Assembly: GCA_951213105.1 (NCBI GenBank)
Contig: OX578137.1
Location: 53,985,236-54,049,235 of the forward strand
From: Amaurobius ferox
Taxonomy: Eukaryota > Arthropoda > Arachnida > Araneae > Amaurobiidae
Length of the DNA: 64,000 nucleotides
Reading direction: 5' to 3'
Shown in pieces: positions 1 to 13,591 of the stretch. Within the stretch, counting starts at the first letter, position 1. The number at the start of each line of letters is the position of its first letter. The notes below the pieces were generated by a model. That model was not told where the DNA came from, searched no databases, and saw only the letters and a program-made list of their open reading frames with translations. The position numbers and the translations under genes are program-made.

Positions 1-2003
1 AATGTATCTTATAATACAATTTTAGTGTTTTCATTTAGTATATACAAACGGAATCGGGATATTTTATTCTTCAAATCTGAAAATTCAGAGCTACGAATTT
101 AGCGGGATATCTCTAAATAACTTGGTAACTTTTCATAAACTTTACCAAATTAGCGGAAATGTCTCCAAATTTATAAAAATGACGCAAATCAATGATTTGT
201 TTTTTTAGAATAGATTACTGAAATGATGTTTCGGTAACATTTATCAGTCAGTCCATCCATCCTACTTAGTAACACATTTAACGAATGTTTTTCATATCAG
301 CAAATTGATAAAAATATTTGTCAATCCATAAAAATATCATGGAATTGATAAAATTGCGCTTAATGAATGAAATTAATTGTGTTTTGTTAGGGGGTAGTAT
401 TGCGATGATGTTTCGTCAATTTGTTGCAAAATGGGACTATCAGTTCTACAGTCCCACTTGGCGATCAATAAATAATCAAGGCTTACCTCACAAAATACTT
501 GAAAAGGACTCATGGTAGGAAAAGCGTAGCATCCACTGGCAGATTCCCTCGGGGCAAACATTGCTCCTCTCCAGCAGGAACGGCAGAACCGCAGTTTCCG
601 GCAAGGTGCCGGATCAGGTAATCCAAGGATCGACCAGTTTCATAATTTGCTTTTACAGGACCCGGTATACGGATTCGTAATATGAGGTACACATCCATCA
701 TTCACACGGCGGTCGACGGTCTGCGAGGGCAAGGCATCAGCAGATCTCAGCAATGGCGACGGTAGCGGCAGTGGCGTTACCCCCGAGCCCCACAGCGACA
801 GAACTCAGCCTGTGGGATGAGTTCCGAGCCGTTCGTGGGTTCGAAGATATTTCCAGGGAGAGAGCCCAGAATCAAGAATCACTCAGCTTTTAAACACTCC
901 GGGTGGATCCAGGACCCGGCCAATTAAAATGTAAGAGGGGCTCACATCTTCTCCTTTCAGCCAATCGAAAATTCCTTCCATCTCAAATACATCCAGGGAT
1001 CCGCCCCTTCCAACGACAAATTCTCAAGGCACGTGCAGAACCACACGAAATCCAGCACAAGATTGCATCACCCAACAAAGCGAAAAAACATGGAGACAAC
1101 TGTCTCCACCAGCAAACAAGTGCGACCTTGAGCGACGTACGTTGTTCCTCGAGTGTGAGAGAATTATTATGGAATAAAAATGGCGACAATTCAATACAGA
1201 TTTTGATACGTTTAAATATGCTAAAATATATACAATGACAAGAGGGTTCCAGGACACAGATTAATTAAATATTAATATAAAACTTTAAAAAGTACTGTAA
1301 TTATATAACTTACAAAGGAGTGACGAATTTCGTCACGACAACTGGATAATATCAATTACGGTCTTCAGATTAAACATTATTATTATTGATATTTTCGGGG
1401 ACTGTTGATTCAGGGATTATTGATATTTTCAAGTTATTATGCCATTGTTTTATTATGACGAAAATTGTTGAAACTCATATATAGTACGTTGTACGAGTAA
1501 TTTTCTACAAATGCAAGGGCATATCTTCTAATATACGAGAATATAAATAGAGCAGGTATATTGGCATATATTTTGCTATATATATTGGCATATATTGGAA
1601 TCAATTACGACCTTCTGGTATAAAGATTACGGGGATTATTGATATTTTCAATTTATTACGTCATCTCTTTTATTTTGGCAAATATGTTTGTGACTCATAC
1701 TGTAATACAGGTGATATTGTACTAACACACTGGTATACTTTCTAATCTGCGACAATATAAGTAGTACGGGGTTGCATATATTGATTCAATTCCTTTTTTT
1801 TTTGTAAATTTGTTTACAAAAAGAGCCAGGATGTTTTATTCTTCAGATCTGCCAGTGAAGATAATTTTGCAAAGTGAGAACAGATATTCTTAAACTTCTC
1901 TTTATGAGCAATAAATTTAATATTTTAACAGAATTGCACATCATTGCGAATTATAAGTTTCTTTATATTATGTACTCCGTACGAAGAACGGGTATGCTGC
2001 TAG
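1..2003 (+). mobile_element. Helitron-like element, copy 1 (5' end outside window)
   Basis: The first 470 bases align with 2920-3390 and the part from about 1340 to 2003 aligns with 3598-4453, so this is a second copy of the element at 2009-4453. The 3' end carries a short hairpin, CCGTACGAAGAACGG, followed by GTATGCTGCTAG and then T, which is the classic Helitron 3' end (subterminal hairpin, CTRR, insertion before T). No Rep/helicase protein is visible, so it is non-autonomous. Between about 485 and 1335 it carries a GC-richer block absent from the other copy (listed separately). The left end is cut by the window. The family call rests on the terminus only. Confidence 0.5.
485..1335. other. 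GC-richer unidentified block inside Helitron-like copy 1
   Basis: This stretch is clearly richer in G and C than its surroundings and has no counterpart in the sister copy at 3390-3600. Short open frames occur on both strands (for example 903-1238 on plus) but their translations resemble no family I know. It could be a captured host fragment, which Helitrons often carry, or an insertion of another element. The phrase GGATCCAGGACC near 905 and GGTTCCAGGACA near 1246 are loosely similar, which hints at repeated ends, but no clear terminal repeat or target duplication can be shown. Confidence 0.4.
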
Positions 2004-2008
2004 TATAA

Positions 2009-4453
2009 TCTATATAAATAGAATTAAAAATCTGGCTGGCTGTCTGTTTGTTTGTCTCATCATCATGGATGAACGACTGAATCGAATTTGATGAATATTT
2101 GTGTGTGCACATGAAATAGCTCCACTTAAAATTTAGTCCATATTTCGTGTTCCTAAATCCAGGGGTTGTCGAAATATTAATGAAAACCGAACTTTCTATT
2201 TAGTGTCATCAACATGGGAGAACTGCTAAAGCAAAGTTAATGACATTTTGTGAGCAGCTTTGAAATGGTTTCACTTAAAATTTAGTCCATGTTTCAAATT
2301 TCTAAGACTATTGGTTGTCGAGATATTAATGACAAACGAAATTTTTCATAGAAGTTCTATTCTCTTACTCCCTGGTTCCTCCTAACGAAAAATGTTGAAA
2401 ATCGCAGGTTTAAAACGTGAAAGTGACTTAAAACTACATATCTGGATTGGTAGTTATTACGCTAATCAGTCACTCTTTGGAAACATGATCTGTTTGAAAA
2501 CATGTTTATTTGAAACATGAATGTAAATGGAAACTCTATCACATTCTTTTATTTTTCACTAGTTCTTACTCAACAATGAAAAGTATTAAGAAATCAAAAT
2601 GGTTATTTAATTATCAGCATTTTATGAGATTATCTTATATCATGTTGCTCAGCAACGGAATTAAATTAAATGTGTTTGTTCATTTTTATTATTATTTTTT
2701 CGATTTGTATAATAAATAAATGGATATAAAAATATATATTATAAATGAAAGGATTGATTTTTTTAATTATATTAATTAAGGACTGCATACATCACTGCGT
2801 TCATTTTGGCAAAGAGTTTTCAAATTTATATATTGTGTTTAGTCAATAAACTCATTATGTTTATCCCATAAACTCATTTAGCCGATTGTTGAAACAAAAA
2901 TAAGAGTGGAAAGGATATATCTTCTAATACAATTTTAGTATTTTTATTTCGCATATACAAACGGGATCAGGAGATTTTATTCTTCAGATCTGCAAATTCA
3001 GATCTACGATTTTGGAGGGATATCGCTAGCTTGGCAACTTTTCTTAAGCGTTGCCAAATTGACAGAAATATCGCCAAATTGATAAACTCGACGCTAAATC
3101 AATGAAATTAATGTCATTCTGTTAGAATAGAGTACTGAAATGATGTTTCGGTAGAATTTGTTTGTCAGTCCAACCGGCCTACTTAGTAACACATTTAGCG
3201 AATTTTTAAAATGTCACTAAATTGATAAAGATGTTTGTAAATCCATAAATATATATTGCCATTAATAAAATTGCTCTAAATAAATGGAATTAATTGTGTT
3301 TTGTTAGGGGACAGTATAGTAATGATGTTTCGTCAATTTGTCTCCAAGTGGGACTGTTAATTCTACGGTCCAACTTGGTGATAAATTTTTCATTTTTTTA
3401 AAATGTCGCTAAATTGACGAAAATGTCGCCAAACCTTCCATAGCATTATTCATACGATATTTTTCCACGAATTTATTTGAAGAAATGATATCATATCGCT
3501 CAACAACGGATTTAAATCCAATGTGTATTAAATCTTTTCCCATTTGAATAATAAGGATATGTATATAAAATAACATTCATTGACATAATTTTTAATTGGA
3601 TACTATCAATTACGGTCTTCAGATTTACGCATTATTGTTATTGATTTTTTCAGGGATTATTGATATTTTCAAATTATTATGCCATTGTTTTATAGTGGCA
3701 AAAATTGTTGAAACTCATATATATATTGTACGTTGTACTAATAATCTTCTGCAAACACAAGGGTATATCTTCTAATCTACGATAATATAAGTAGTACAGG
3801 TATATTGGCATATATTTTGATATATATTGGAATCAATTACGGCCTTTCAGTGTAAAGATTGCAGGGATTATTGATATTTTCAATTTATTACGTCATCTGT
3901 TTTATTTTGGCAAATATTTTTGAGACACATATTGTAATACGGGTAATATTTTACTAACACACTGTCATATCTTCTAATTTACGACATTATAAGTGGTACG
4001 GGTATATCTTGTCATATAATTTTAGCACTTTTATTTTGGCTTGTATTGGATTCAATTACGGCCTTCAGGTTTAAAGATTACGAGTTTATTCATATTTTCA
4101 ATTTATACATGTAATCTACTAATACAGGTTAGAGCTTCTAGTATTCAAGTATGTAAGTAGTACAATTTTAACGCTTTTATTTTGCATACATTGATTAAAT
4201 TCCATATTTTCTGTAAATTTGCTTAAAGAAGGGGCCAGGTTGTTTTACTTTTCAAATCTGTCCGTGGAGATAATTTTGTATGGCGAGAGAGCAGAGATTC
4301 TTTAACTACTTTTTAAGATAATTAGATTCAATATTTTAATAGGATTTTTTGATCAACAGTATCATTTAGTATACTATAGGAATTTGCACATAATTGTGAA
4401 TCTTAAATTTCTTTATATTATATACTTCGTACGAAGAACGGGTATGCTGCTAG
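2009..4453 (+). mobile_element. Helitron-like element, copy 2 (complete by its ends)
   Basis: The element starts with TCTATATAAATAGAATT preceded by A at 2008, and ends with the hairpin ACGAAGAACGGGTATGCTGCTAG followed by T at 4454. TC at the 5' end, CTAG at the 3' end, a hairpin just inside it and insertion between A and T together match Helitrons. A GGCTGTCTGTTTG tract follows the 5' end. Inside, a block of about 130 bases is repeated near 2100-2220 and 2240-2340 (shared phrases CACTTAAAATTTAGTCCAT and GTTGTCGA). A run of short units like TCGCCAAATTGATAAA lies at 3050-3110 and 3390-3450. No Rep/helicase coding is seen, so it would depend on another element for movement. Confidence 0.5.
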
Positions 4454-4454
4454 T

Positions 4455-5590
4455 ATAATATAAATATAAATTAGTTCGATCAAACTGATATTTACATTCA
4501 CAAAACTGGAGATAGAAATATCACAAAAGCTAGGAAGATCGAAGTTATTACAGAAACAAGAATTAGTGTATTACAGTTACAAGTTTACACTTTTATCGCT
4601 GTTCAGTATGTAATTGCTGAAACATATAGTGGTAGTAAGAAAAATTGTTTGATTGAGAGAAAGCTGTCTACCAACTTTTTGTTGTTCTTGGATTTTTTTA
4701 TGGAAGTTCTGTGAAATATTTTCAATAGCGTAATTTTTATAAGTATAAAAAAGTTCGCTCAAACTGCTATTTACACTCACATAACTGGTAATGTCGATAT
4801 TAGCAAAACTAGGAAAAGCAATTTTATGCCAGATATTAGTATGGTTAGACCGGATTCACGCTTTTTATCGATCTGCAGCGTACAATGATTGGTCTGCAAT
4901 GTTAGATCTGCAATGAAACCCGCAATTAAACCTGCAATGAAACCTGCAATGTTAGCAAGAAAATTTGCTATATGGCAAATGTTGCGTTAGCCGAAAGCAT
5001 AAGCTATAACAAAGAAATGTCTACAAATTTCAAGAAAATTGAACAAGTTACTAGTATCTGCTAGATACTGCACAAAGTTACAGTGTATAAATATTTTTAC
5101 ACAGAGAAGTTGTCAATAGATCTGTTTCCAAAACGGTGTGCAGCATTCAGTGTGAATATGGCCCTGAACCATTGAAAATAGCTATAGTCGAAGCCAGGAT
5201 CCGAACATGGATGATCTGGTCTGTCAACGCTCCATCCAATAGATTACTGGAATAATCTTCACATCTATAGTAGAAGACAAACTAGTACTTTTACATATAA
5301 ACACAATTGTTTGCCAGGGTTTAATAAAGATTCAAAAATTTTTCAAAGTAATTAGTCACTCATATATTCGATTTAGTATTTTCACAGTGTTAAAAATTAA
5401 ATAGTTAATTTTATGGCAGCTACTAAAATATAGCCTCATAAATAGTTTCCTTTCCAGAATCCATGAGTCTGCAAAGCTAAGTAAAACTATATTTTCGGAA
5501 TATTTTCTCATACATGGAATTTTAAGCGGAATTTTTCTTATATGATCATTTTACGCAAAATATTTTGAAAGAAATTGGAATATTTAAAAA
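4455..5590. other. Intergenic AT-rich DNA with small local repeats
   Basis: No gene is visible. Two features stand out. A segment of about 80 bases at 4471-4550 is repeated in diverged form at 4752-4830 (shared pattern TTCG.TCAAACTG.TATTTACA.TCACA). A short array of CTGCAATG-type units lies at 4890-4960, where the unit AAACCTGCAATG recurs with small changes. Confidence 0.4.
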
Positions 5591-5910
5591 AATATGACTA
5601 AAAGTTTGAAACACAACTTTTCAGACGTCAGTCCATCATTGCATAAAATCTTTCTCACAACTTATTTTACGTGTCATTTGTTTTTCACGTTTCGTATATT
5701 ATTCTTGAATCCAGGACAGAAATATGAAAAATATGAGTTAGAATTTATTACACAAGCACAGAAATCTTGCCTATATAAACTACTGCAGCTAGTGTGGAGA
5801 GAGAATATTTCTAATATTTATATTTTATGGTTCAGTATGGAACATTTTTGTGGGTTCCCTGACTTTCATATTCAGCTCAAATACATTTTTTAAAATTTTG
5901 AGTAACGAAA
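5591..5910 (+). repeat. Dispersed repeat R7, copy 1
   Basis: This stretch aligns with 13190-13540. Shared landmarks include TATATTATTC, a following GAATTTATTACA / GGATTTATTACA and a downstream ATATTTCTAA. The open frame at 5594-5893 is not conserved with the sister copy and resembles no family I know, so I treat it as noncoding. The copies are old, perhaps 70 percent identical by eye. Confidence 0.35.
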
Positions 5911-5940
5911 GTAAAGTATCTGTTATTTTCCAGCGTATAG

Positions 5941-6110
<170 letters not shown>

Positions 6111-6560
6111 ATTGAATAATTTTTATTTTACTTGTATTATAATATACCTGAGATTCATCATTAATAAAAAATGTTCTGTATAGCAAAAGTGAAAGAAAGA
6201 TAGACTGAAATATAAATGTGACATCAAAAAGACTATACGACAAGCTGTTGAATATTTAAGAAAAAAACATGATAAGTAAACATTATAAATAAAACAGGTA
6301 CTAAATTGGTATAAAATACCCCTTTTTCCCTGCTCCATATATAAGTGAAGGAATGGAATAAGAATTACAAGTGGTAAAGATGGGTGAAAAAAATTTAATT
6401 GCACATCCAGATGAAAGTATAATTTTATATAAATCATATATGTAATGCAGGTACTAAGTCACTTATCCCCTTGTTCCCGGCTTAAACATACATGGTGTAA
6501 ATGCAAGAAATGTGTTAAAGATGAAAAATTGCAAAACAGAAACATTGTTTTGCACGATGA
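6111..6560 (+). repeat. Dispersed repeat R4, copy 1, starting at a (TA)n tract
   Basis: The sequence AATAATTTTTATTTTACTTG at its start, the middle phrase ACTAAATTGGTATAAAATACC, and the later GCAGGTACTAAG and CATACATGG phrases all recur in reverse complement at 21300-21770. Both copies begin at a (TA)n tract in the same relative orientation, so the tract is probably part of the element or of its insertion preference. The overlapping open frames are not conserved between copies. Confidence 0.45.
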
Positions 6561-6912
6561 GCTAGACCTTTTCTAGCTCTTTTTCTTTTCTTTTTTGAAA
6601 TTGAATAAATTGAATGAAGTGAAAAGCATTTCCGAAACCATGTACTTTATCAAGGGCCATACATGTTTCGTTAAAGCGGATTCTACGTTTCTGTGTGCAT
6701 TACTGTAAATTGTATTACAGAAATAATACACTTGGCCCGACGTAGAAGAAAATATAATTTAAATCAGATATATAAGAAATCAAATATAAAAATCAAATAC
6801 AATCAAATATACCAGCGTGTGGCTAAGACTATATTTATAGGAGAATACAATGTAATGTAAAGGTATAAGAATATAATAATATATATGTATATACCTCTTG
6901 TGCTGCTTAACA

Positions 6913-6952
<40 letters not shown>

Positions 6953-7560
6953 CCCAAAATGGAAAGATACAACGAAAGGAAGGTACCCCCTCAAGATTGG
7001 CCGTATTTATCCCAATTGCATGGGTATTTATTCCAATTATTTCAAAAAAACAGTAATACAAAAATAAAACTGAGTGAATAACACCTCGTTCAGCGTATTT
7101 ATTTCCCTTAAGGTACGTGTTCATATAGTACTAGATTTTAAGCAGTTCAATGTAGTGTCTAATTGTAGTATATATTTCTTATAGTGAGGAAATCTTATAT
7201 TTCTTATAGTGAGTAAATCTGCTATTTCTTATTGTGAGGTCTTGTATTTTGAGGTTTATTTTATGATTTTATATCATTAATGGGTAATGTACCCGCTTCC
7301 GGGAGTGTTGTCGCGGCGTAGAGCATTGCTCAACCGGGGAGTGGGGGTCACAACCTCACAGCCAATTTATGGTAATTAACTCTTCAATTTGTATTTTATT
7401 CCATTTTCCCATTTGAATAGCTATGTTAGTATTCGATTGAGTTCGGCAGCTTTGCGCCAACATTTCGAATATTTATGTTCTTATTATTTATCCAGTAGTA
7501 TACTAATATATATATTAACTTCTAAATATGTTTAGCCTTTAGAGGTACTTAATTTATGGA
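6560..7560. other. AT-rich DNA with one (TA)n tract and a tRNA-like GC-richer patch
   Basis: A (TA)n tract lies at 6916-6950. At about 7290-7365 a GC-rich patch contains GTAGAGCATTGCTC followed by AACCGGGG and GTGGGGGTCACAACCTCAC. Arranged in that order these look like the D arm, anticodon side and T arm of a tRNA, so this may be the head of a decayed tRNA-derived SINE. The B-box is poor, so this is a weak call. Nothing else is recognised. Confidence 0.3.
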
Positions 7561-9531
7561 AATTCACTTTATTAAAATTTATTAAAAATACTTTTTGTAG
7601 TATTAAATTGTCTGGATCTATATATAGTATTGATAATTTAAAACATTCCTTTAATGATTTATAAAGATCCTTTGTTATTACTTATGTTGATGGAGCCTTT
7701 AATAATTATGCTATTATCTGAAAAAAATCCTATATACAATTTCTGTTAGATTATTTAAAGAACAATAGTGTCTATTTAAACTAGATTCACACTCCATTAA
7801 TAGAATAAAAGTGAAAATTATCAATATGTATAGTGATTTAAATATTAATTATGTTTTTTTTAAATTCCATATATAGTGCTTATTCCTAAATTCCATAAAA
7901 CTCCTATTAAATTTAGAACAGAAACTGGTGGTCATAATACTTACTCTACTGCTGTGAGTAAATTACTACTAAATTCTTTAAATGTAATAAATGATAATTT
8001 ACGTTTTTCTAGCAATAACTACCTTTTTCTAAATAATAGTAAAGAATTAAAGAATAAATTAACATCACTATGTAAACTAATTGGAATTCAAACTTTTGAT
8101 TTTAAAGATCTTTTTAATAATATTAATATCTCTGATTTTTATGTAGTAATTTTAGCTCTTTATAATGCTTATATTACTACTCATACTATATTTACTAATT
8201 TCCCTAAACATCTTCACTTTCTTCTTTTCAATAATTCTATATTTCAAGGTAATAAATTATACTTACAAGTCTCAGGGGTTCAACAAGGTGGCTGTAGTAG
8301 CATTATATTAGCTAATTTATACCTTTACTATTATGAAAAATCTTTTATTTCCACAGATTATAAAATTTACATATATGTTGATGATTTGATTTGTTTGGTT
8401 TTTACAGACAACTGTGTCATAGATATAGATTTCTATCCGGATAATTTGGAACTAATTCCTAATGAAGCCAGTACTAGTAATAACATTATTTTTATGGATT
8501 TAAATCTAATTATTGAACCTACTAATAGGATAGCTACTAATTAATATGATAAAAAAAGACTATTTTAATTTTAACATTATTAAAATATTACCATTCAATT
8601 CTGTAACTCGAGTCAATTGTTTACAAATATTATACTTAATTAACTTTTCAGAATTTATGGATTATCAGATAAAAATTATCATGCTATGCATATTAATAAG
8701 CTGAAAACTACCAGCAAATTATATAAATACACACCATATTTAGTAAACGGTATAGTTTAAAAGTTTAGAATGGTTGAATATACTTAAATTCTCTCCTTAG
8801 TATCTTATATTAGCCAGACATCCACTTTTTTTTTTAATAACCATTACCATGCATTTACATCCAATTATAATTTAGCCTCTATATTTTCTTTTATCATCTA
8901 CCCCTTTATTTTGTAGCCCTTACAGCTGAATAACATATTTTATAGCATGTTTGCATTACTGTTATTCATTTCTAACGATTGGCAACAGCAGTTCTCAACT
9001 TTTTTTTTATTTTATTTGCGATTGGAAACATCGGTCTCTTTATTCAAGGCTCTAATGGATCAAACATATGAAGAGTTTTTCCAGGCATTCTTGTTTCCTA
9101 TAAGTTTTCAATCTTTATGGATGTCGTCCAAGTATTTATAGATACAAGTTTTCAATCTTTATGGATGTCGTCCAGTATTTATAGATAGAATCTATCACTG
9201 ACATCAGAAAGATGCATTTTGTGTTCATTTTGATGAAATACTTGGACTTGACGAAGAGTTTTATCAAAATTAACTATTTGTTTAGGTCTAGGGCTTGCCC
9301 ACGTGTAAAGATTTAATGTTTGGATTTTATTTGATTTTTTATTATCGATTGTTTTCCATTGATGTTTGTTGTTTGTTTTCAGCTTGATGACTAGAGATTT
9401 GCCTTTTATATTCCACTTTATTGATGATTCACTGTTTGATACTTTTTTATTAGTTAGGTATTTTTTTAATGCTGGGGTGTTTTGAGTTCCAACTTCTCTC
9501 TATTCAGTCATTGGATTTTCAAACTATTTTT
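7560..9531 (+). mobile_element. Penelope-like retroelement, copy W (plus strand)
   Basis: This copy contains a reverse transcriptase fragment (7640-8760) followed by a noncoding tail of about 750 bases. The tail shares phrases with three other copies here: ATCTTATATTAGCCA after the ORF, the CCCACGTGTA region near 9300, and a 3' end reading CATTGGATTTTCAAACT. The tail runs straight into a (TA)n tract. No GIY-YIG domain follows the RT; the RT C-terminus is followed directly by the tail. That suggests a PLE lineage whose endonuclease is N-terminal (as in Naiad-type PLEs) or absent (as in Athena types). The 5' limit is uncertain. Confidence 0.55.
7640..8760 (+). pseudogene. Penelope-like reverse transcriptase, broken
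   Basis: Reverse transcriptase copies retroelement RNA into DNA. The longest open part is 7876-8544 (222 codons from a GTG that is not a real start). It opens with PKFHKTPIKFR, the usual PLE RT entry motif. It shows motif A as FDFKDLFNNI near residues 74-83, motif B as GVQQGG near 134-139 and the catalytic YVDD at 167-170, followed by IIFMDLNLII. Upstream at 7640-7760 another frame reads TYVDGAFNNYAII and is interrupted by stops. Downstream the frame is lost, but ITSNLYKY-like residues continue to about 8760 and match the minus-strand copy at 11369-11695. It is therefore a decayed PLE RT. Catalytic residues remain, but the frame breaks rule out function. Confidence 0.7.
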
Positions 9532-9551
9532 ATTATATATATATATATATA
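9532..9551. repeat. (TA)n microsatellite at a PLE 3' end
   Basis: A short TA run follows the 3' end of PLE copy W and is cut at 9551 by the mariner-like element, after which the TA run continues at 10311. Confidence 0.85.
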
Positions 9552-10447
<896 letters not shown>

Positions 10448-11236
10448 ATAGAAGTTTGAAAATCCAATGAACGAAAAGTAAGAAGATGTAACACGATAAA
10501 CCTAACTTTTTAAAAACACCCACAGAATAAAATATAATACAGCAAATCATCAATCAAATGGATTAAAAATACAAAACACTAGCTATCAAGTTACAGAAAA
10601 TCAACCAAATTAAAAGGTATGGAAACAAAAAAAGAAAAACTTAAACTAAATTCAACTATCTAACTGGCGTACAAAACAAATGTAAAAATCAATTAATCCT
10701 CAAGCATATGGAAAAAATAAAAAAATTAATATCGAATCAACAAGTCAATGAAAAATATAATACAAAGGTAAGGAATCGAAATAAGTATAACAAACGAAAT
10801 CAAGCACAAACGCCTTACACGTGGACAAGGCTCTAAGCCTAAATCATGAATTGTTAACCTCTACAAAAATCTAATCATGTCCAAGTTTTTTGTAGAAGCA
10901 AACACAAAAATGTATGTTTCTGAAGAAATAGATAGATTAAATCTATGAACTATTTCTACTTGGACGACATACATAAAGATGGAATAAAAAAGAAAAAATG
11001 AATACCTGGAAAAAGCACAGCGTGTGTACAGACGATTCATTACAGGGATCGAGGGAACACTGATAGAAGAGACCAGTGTTGCCATTCGTAAAGAAAAAAT
11101 AAAAAACCATTTACTGTTGCCATTCATAAGAATTGAAAAACTGTGAAGCGAAATGTAAAGAAAAAGTATTAATATACAAAAAGAGCTACTAAAAAGAGGG
11201 GCAAATAAAGGTAATGCTGAAGTGGGAAGTGAATGG

Positions 11237-11262
11237 GAAAAAAAAAAAAAAAAAAAAAAAAA

Positions 11263-11304
<42 letters not shown>
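11237..11304. repeat. Poly-A/poly-T run
   Basis: About 68 bases of A on plus with one T interruption. It sits inside the PLE copy Y tail at the place where copy W has a shorter T run, so it is an expanded internal homopolymer and not a retroposon tail. Confidence 0.9.
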
Positions 11305-11307
<3 letters not shown>

Positions 11308-11368
11308 AGATGACTGGCTAATATAAGATACTATGAATAGATAGAATTATATGATACTATGGAAAGAA

Positions 11369-11692
11369 TTATAAAAATCCAGCTATTTTAAATTTTTTAA
11401 CAATACTATTTACTAAATAAGTGGGATATTTATATAAATTACTAGTAATTTTGAGATTATTGATATGCATAGCATGAAATTTTTTATCAGATAATCTATA
11501 AATTCTAAAAAGCTGATTGAGTATAATATTTCTAAACAATTGAATCGAGTTACAGGAATTAAAAGGTAATATTTTATTAATATTAAAATTATAAAAGTCT
11601 TTTTTATCATATAAATTTGTAACAATTCTATTAGAAGGATCAATAATAAGATTTAAATCCAAAAAATTAACATTTTTATTAATAGTAGCTTC

Positions 11693-11695
<3 letters not shown>
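11369..11695 (-). pseudogene. C-terminal part of a Penelope-like RT
   Basis: The minus-strand frame reads NVNFLDLNLIIDPSNRIVTN, then YDKKDFYNFNINKILPFN, and ends KKFKIAGFL before a stop. The same residues, with frame breaks, follow the YVDD motif of the plus-strand copy at 8490-8760. The apparent N-terminal extension to 11926 is only the translation of a (TA)n tract plus the tail of the next copy. No GIY-YIG domain follows the stop. Confidence 0.6.

Positions 11696-11773
<78 letters not shown>
11696..11773. repeat. (TA)n microsatellite joining PLE copies X and Y
   Basis: About 78 bases of TA. On the minus strand it follows the 3' end of copy X and precedes the truncated RT of copy Y. Confidence 0.95.
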
Positions 11774-11775
<2 letters not shown>

Positions 11776-12440
11776 GAAAATCCAATGATAGAATAGAGAG
11801 AAGCTGTAACTCAAAATCCTTAACATAAAATATGCCTACAAATTTAGAAGACGTATTAAATAGAGAATCAACCATCATGAGAAAATATAAATACTTATTT
11901 CTAGTCACCGAGCTTGAGGTAATCAAGAAATATCAATGGTATGTATTCGTAAATAGAAAAACCAAAAATAACCAAGCATCAAAGCCATACACGTGGAAAA
12001 GCACTTGGCCTAAAAATTGGTCATTTCGAAGCAAATATTTTTCAAGTCCTAATATTTATTCAAAGTGAACACAAAATATGCTAGTTTCTGAAGCAAGAGA
12101 TATATATTTTCCATAAATTAATGCTATTTGGACGACTAGCATAAAGATTGAAAAATTATATAATAAGAACAAATACCTGAAATACACTGTAAATATCCTA
12201 TCCATTTGAGCTTTAAATGACGAGACTAATGTTGGCAATCGCGAAAGATAAAATTAAATATCTACTATTGCCAATCGTGAGAAATAAATAACAGTATTGC
12301 CAGAAGACTATAAAATTGTGATATTTTCGACAGTAAAAGCTTCAAAATAAAGGGCAGGTAATATAATAGAAAACATAGAGGCTAAAGTATAAGATGTAAA
12401 TTTTTATTAAAATCATTAAAGAGTGAGATAATTATGCTGA
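11774..12440 (-). mobile_element. Penelope-like retroelement tail, copy X
   Basis: On the minus strand it matches the noncoding tail of copy W from about 8870 to 9530: TTTAGCCTCTATNTTTTC, the CACGATTGGCAATAG region, CCACGTGTA, and the end TCATTGGATTTTCATT next to (TA)n. It lacks any RT and is therefore strongly 5'-truncated. With Y it forms a head-to-tail pair. Confidence 0.55.
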
Positions 12441-13190
12441 GATCGATGGATTGTAGTAGCAAAGTAGCTTAAAAACTTAAATTCTCCATTTAAACCCTAC
12501 ACTTAAACTCTACCAGAGAGAGATGATTGTATATAAACTATGTACCTGAAATTCAGAATGATATGCAATTTGATGGCTATGTGTTCTGTGGATTTCAGCG
12601 TGTATTTTAATAAATAAAATATAGGAATCGTTAATTTGATGTCGGCTCATTAATTTGAGGTCGAAGCATGCACTTTTATATGCAATTTTCCATGCAATTA
12701 TAATGTGCGTATAATATAGTTCAAACGTGGGATCTTTAGATCTTAGGTCAATATTATTTTCATTTCGATAAGCTACTAAGGTTATGTGATAGGCTGATTT
12801 TTGCCCCTCCATTGTTGAATTCGTAACATATGAGAACATTTAATCACATGATTTATATTTTTTCTAATTACGAATTTATTATATAGTATAAGCGTTCACT
12901 TCATAAAACAGATGCTTACAGAGAGAATAAACAGGAGCAAGTTATAAAATCTGTAAAAGAAAAATAAAACATGGTCTGAAGATAAATGTTCCACCAATAA
13001 TGCATGTCCTGAAGAAATACCTCAATTGTATATTTAAATAACTTAATGCATTATTTTAACTAATCGTTTTTAAAATTTATCTCCTCAACACAGAGTGTAC
13101 ATACAAACTATTAGATTGTAGAACATATAAAATATTTTTAAACATATTGCTGTAAGTTACTAAGACTAACTTCTCATGCGTTAGTAGATC
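12440..13190. other. AT-rich DNA without recognised features
   Basis: The minus-strand open frame 12510-12839 has ordinary composition but resembles no family I know, and no splice or promoter context supports it. Nothing else is seen. Confidence 0.3.
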
Positions 13191-13540
13191 ATTGACTAAG
13201 AGCCTACTTGATTATTTTATGTTTCATTGGTTTCCCCCGTTTCTTATATTATTCGCGAAATATGGAAAGAAGTATAAAATTTTAAAATCAGGATTTATTA
13301 CATTTGAACAACACCCCCGCGTCTATAAATTCCACACTGAGTGTAAAAATTATATTTCTAAGAATTTTATTTTATGCTTGCATATATGAACACGTTTTCT
13401 CTGGTTTTGAGGCATATTATTTTTCAACACAAATATTTCAGAAAAAGTTAAAGCAAAGAAACTGTCACAATTTTCCCTCAGAATATAACCTAGTAATAAG
13501 TCCAGAACTAATTAGTTTATGGCTCGTAGATTTAAAATGA
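13190..13540 (+). repeat. Dispersed repeat R7, copy 2
   Basis: Aligns with 5591-5910 (see that entry). Again the open frames differ between copies, which argues that neither is coding. Confidence 0.35.
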
Positions 13541-13591
13541 AAAATGTAGGAGTTGAATTCATAAGTTATTAATATATACATACATACATAA

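Noticed and set aside
7290..7365. Functional tRNA gene
   Set aside because: The B-box is poor and the acceptor stem does not pair; at best a decayed tRNA-derived SINE head.
12510..12839. 109-codon minus-strand ORF as a gene
   Set aside because: No recognisable family, no supporting context, and such lengths are expected by chance in a 64-kb window.
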